Assembly: GCA_020056205.1 (NCBI GenBank) | Contig: JAGVIF010000123.1 | Span: 1 to 7,301, forward strand | DNA: 7,301 nt | Direction: 5' to 3' | Source of the DNA: Lentisphaeria bacterium | Lineage (GTDB): Bacteria; Verrucomicrobiota; Lentisphaeria; Victivallales; GWF2-50-93 | Shown: one piece after another, positions 5,850 through 7,301 of the stretch | How positions within the stretch are numbered: the first letter of the stretch is position 1 | How the letters are laid out: every line of letters starts with the position of its first letter | Translations under genes and position numbers: made by a program | The notes under the pieces: model-generated | The model's input: only the letters and a program-made list of their open reading frames with translations | Told to the model about the DNA's origin: nothing | Database searches by the model: none

Positions 5850-7286
5850 TTAAGAATCGGTTTTATGGATAGGCTCTAAAGTAAAGGCTAAAACCTTTGC
5901 GCTCTTTTCCACGGGAGCGAAATCGGATCGCCGCAAGCCGCCAAGCCAGATTATTTCGCGGGAGTCAGGGAGGCAAAACACGGGATAGGAAGTTTTTTCT
6001 TCTTCTGCGATTTTTTTATTTTCAAATATTTTCTTCAGATGAACGGTTTTGCCAAATCCGAATGGGCGCATTGTGTCTCCGTTGCTCCAAGCCCTGATTT
6101 CAATATCTTGAGGCATTTTTACTAGGTCGAATAATGCCGTCATGTCATTGCCGCTCAATGATTTAATTTGGTTTCTCTCCAGCGTTTTGGCTTTAATGCT
6201 CCACTGTCCCCAGTTTATTTGAGGGGTTTTGCTCCAGTTCCACCTAGTTTTTTTTTGCCTCCGTCTCCCTGTCTCGCGCATCTTTAGGCGCATCGCATCT
6301 CTTGAGACCTTGATTTTCATGTCCTTTAGGCCTGACAATGGAAGGTCAATTCTGTTTTTATCTTTTATCTTGTTCAATCTTGATATTCCGTCATCTATTC
6401 TCGAAAGCAATTCGTGGCCCGGAACGTAGTCGCGCCCGATTTCTGATGAAATCCATTTGCGCAATATCCTTATTTTTATCGCGGGATGAAGCTTGGAAAA
6501 AAAATCAACCCCAAGCTTCGCCTCCGGATTTTTGAGTTTTTTCCACTCGCATTCCGTTGCTTTTTCAAGGAAAAGGGCGTCTTGTTCAAGCGCCATGGCC
6601 GCTCTCATCATCCCCTCTTTTGCTCCGTCATAAATGTCGGCAAGCTCGGAAAGGGTGACATTTCTTATATAATTTCTGAGGGATTCGTTTTCAAGATTAC
6701 TGCTGTCTGTCCGCCAATCCGTCGAGTTTTCAGATTCGAGAAAATCCTCTATCTGCTTTCTCGTGAAATTAAGAAGCGGACGCAGCAACAATACCCCTTC
6801 GACGGTTTGAAGTTCGCGCAGAGATGTAAGACCGGAGACGTTTGAGCCGCGGAGAATTCTTATGACCATATTCTCATTTCTGTCGTCGGAGTTGTGTCCG
6901 AGCGCCGCCGCGCAGGATTTTTGTGAGGCGAGGACTTTCCATTCCCCGAGCCTGAGCCTTCTTGCGGTGTCTTCGTAACTTTCTTTCCCCTTCAGCGCCT
7001 GCCTGGCATTGAGGTTTATTTCTATAAAATCAATTCCTCTGCTTTCGCAAAATTTCCTGCACCATTGCGCGTCATCGAAACTCTCTTTTCCTCTCAGTCC
7101 GTGTTGAAAATGAACGGCTTTCACTTCCAACCCGTATTTATCGGCGTTGTTTCGGAGGAATAGGAGAAGGGCGGACGAATCGGCTCCGCCGCTGAATCCG
7201 CAGAAAATCTTCTTTATTCCAAGTTTTTGAGGAGAATGCCTCTCAAAAAAATCCGATGATGCAATAGTTCTTTGCATTGACTCCAT
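5850..7286 (-). CDS. tilS: tRNA(Ile)-lysidine synthetase
   Basis: The 478-aa protein uses ATP to attach lysine to C34 of the CAU anticodon of tRNA-Ile2, so that it reads AUA; this is an essential cytoplasmic function. The N-terminal PP-loop ATPase motif is FSGGADSSAL (residues 31-40). VHFQHGLRGKES (58-69) and LGHNSDDRNENMVIRILRGS (129-148) are the next conserved blocks, and DSSNLENESLRNYIRN (194-209) closes the catalytic domain. The C-terminal TilS domain (about 396-460) shows RAWSNGDTMRPFGFGKTVHL-type conservation ending in WLGGLRRS. Length is normal for full three-part TilS proteins. The family's usual HxxDDxxET reads HNSDDRNEN here. A very basic stretch (RETGRRRQKKTR, 337-348) lies between the middle and C-terminal domains. 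The reading frame stays open to the window edge upstream of ATG 7286, so a slightly longer start cannot be excluded; ATG 7277 is another choice. Confidence 0.93.
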   Translation of the reverse strand: MESMQRTIASSDFFERHSPQKLGIKKIFCGFSGGADSSALLLFLRNNADKYGLEVKAVHFQHGLRGKESFDDAQWCRKFCESRGIDFIEINLNARQALKGKESYEDTARRLRLGEWKVLASQKSCAAALGHNSDDRNENMVIRILRGSNVSGLTSLRELQTVEGVLLLRPLLNFTRKQIEDFLESENSTDWRTDSSNLENESLRNYIRNVTLSELADIYDGAKEGMMRAAMALEQDALFLEKATECEWKKLKNPEAKLGVDFFSKLHPAIKIRILRKWISSEIGRDYVPGHELLSRIDDGISRLNKIKDKNRIDLPLSGLKDMKIKVSRDAMRLKMRETGRRRQKKTRWNWSKTPQINWGQWSIKAKTLERNQIKSLSGNDMTALFDLVKMPQDIEIRAWSNGDTMRPFGFGKTVHLKKIFENKKIAEEEKTSYPVFCLPDSREIIWLGGLRRSDFAPVEKSAKVLAFTLEPIHKTDS

Positions 7287-7301
7287 CCCGTTTTTTTCCC
7301 A

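Overview
The window looks like a piece of a Gram-negative, probably uncultured bacterial genome. The evidence is a TonB-like periplasm-spanning protein, a Sec-type signal peptide on an envelope protein, a bacterial tilS gene and mostly Shine-Dalgarno-led starts. I cannot name the phylum from sequence alone. The gene mix and the GC-rich interspersed hairpin recall MAGs of the Verrucomicrobiota/Kiritimatiellota/Lentisphaerota or Omnitrophota type, but this is only an impression.

Layout. Positions 1-97 are a gene-free leader with a strong GC-rich imperfect hairpin (22-59) and a 20-bp repeat arm (66-85) that runs into the ribosome-binding site of the first gene. Three same-strand genes follow. 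They encode a TonB/TolA-like protein (98-991), a DUF2339-type polytopic membrane protein (about 1022-3574) and a DUF3999-type secreted, C-terminally anchored protein (3561-4916). The gap between the first two is about 30 nt, and the second and third overlap by 14 nt, so this reads as one operon. A 99-bp gap with a candidate promoter follows, then a tightly spaced pair. It consists of a 64-aa DUF5678-like protein (5016-5210) and a single-domain retropepsin-like (clan AA) aspartic protease (5230 or 5215 to 5679). On the other strand and convergent with these is tilS (5850-7286), the tRNA(Ile)-lysidine synthetase gene. The 170-bp convergent gap holds a perfect 12-bp-stem hairpin of the same repeat family as the left edge, plus AT-rich hairpins that could act as terminators.

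How the genes may work together. DUF2339 and DUF3999 proteins are, to my knowledge, recurrent genomic neighbours of unknown function. Here a membrane-embedded partner, an exported partner with two discoidin-like repeats, and an energy-transducer-like protein sit in one transcription unit, which suggests an uncharacterised envelope system. The small protein and aspartic protease form a second two-gene module of unknown role. tilS is housekeeping and unrelated to either.

The main points for follow-up are the TonB-DUF2339-DUF3999 operon, the small protein/retropepsin pair, and a repeat family (core TTCGGTGAATAT) whose 20-bp arms lie in inverted orientation at both ends of the plus-strand gene block.
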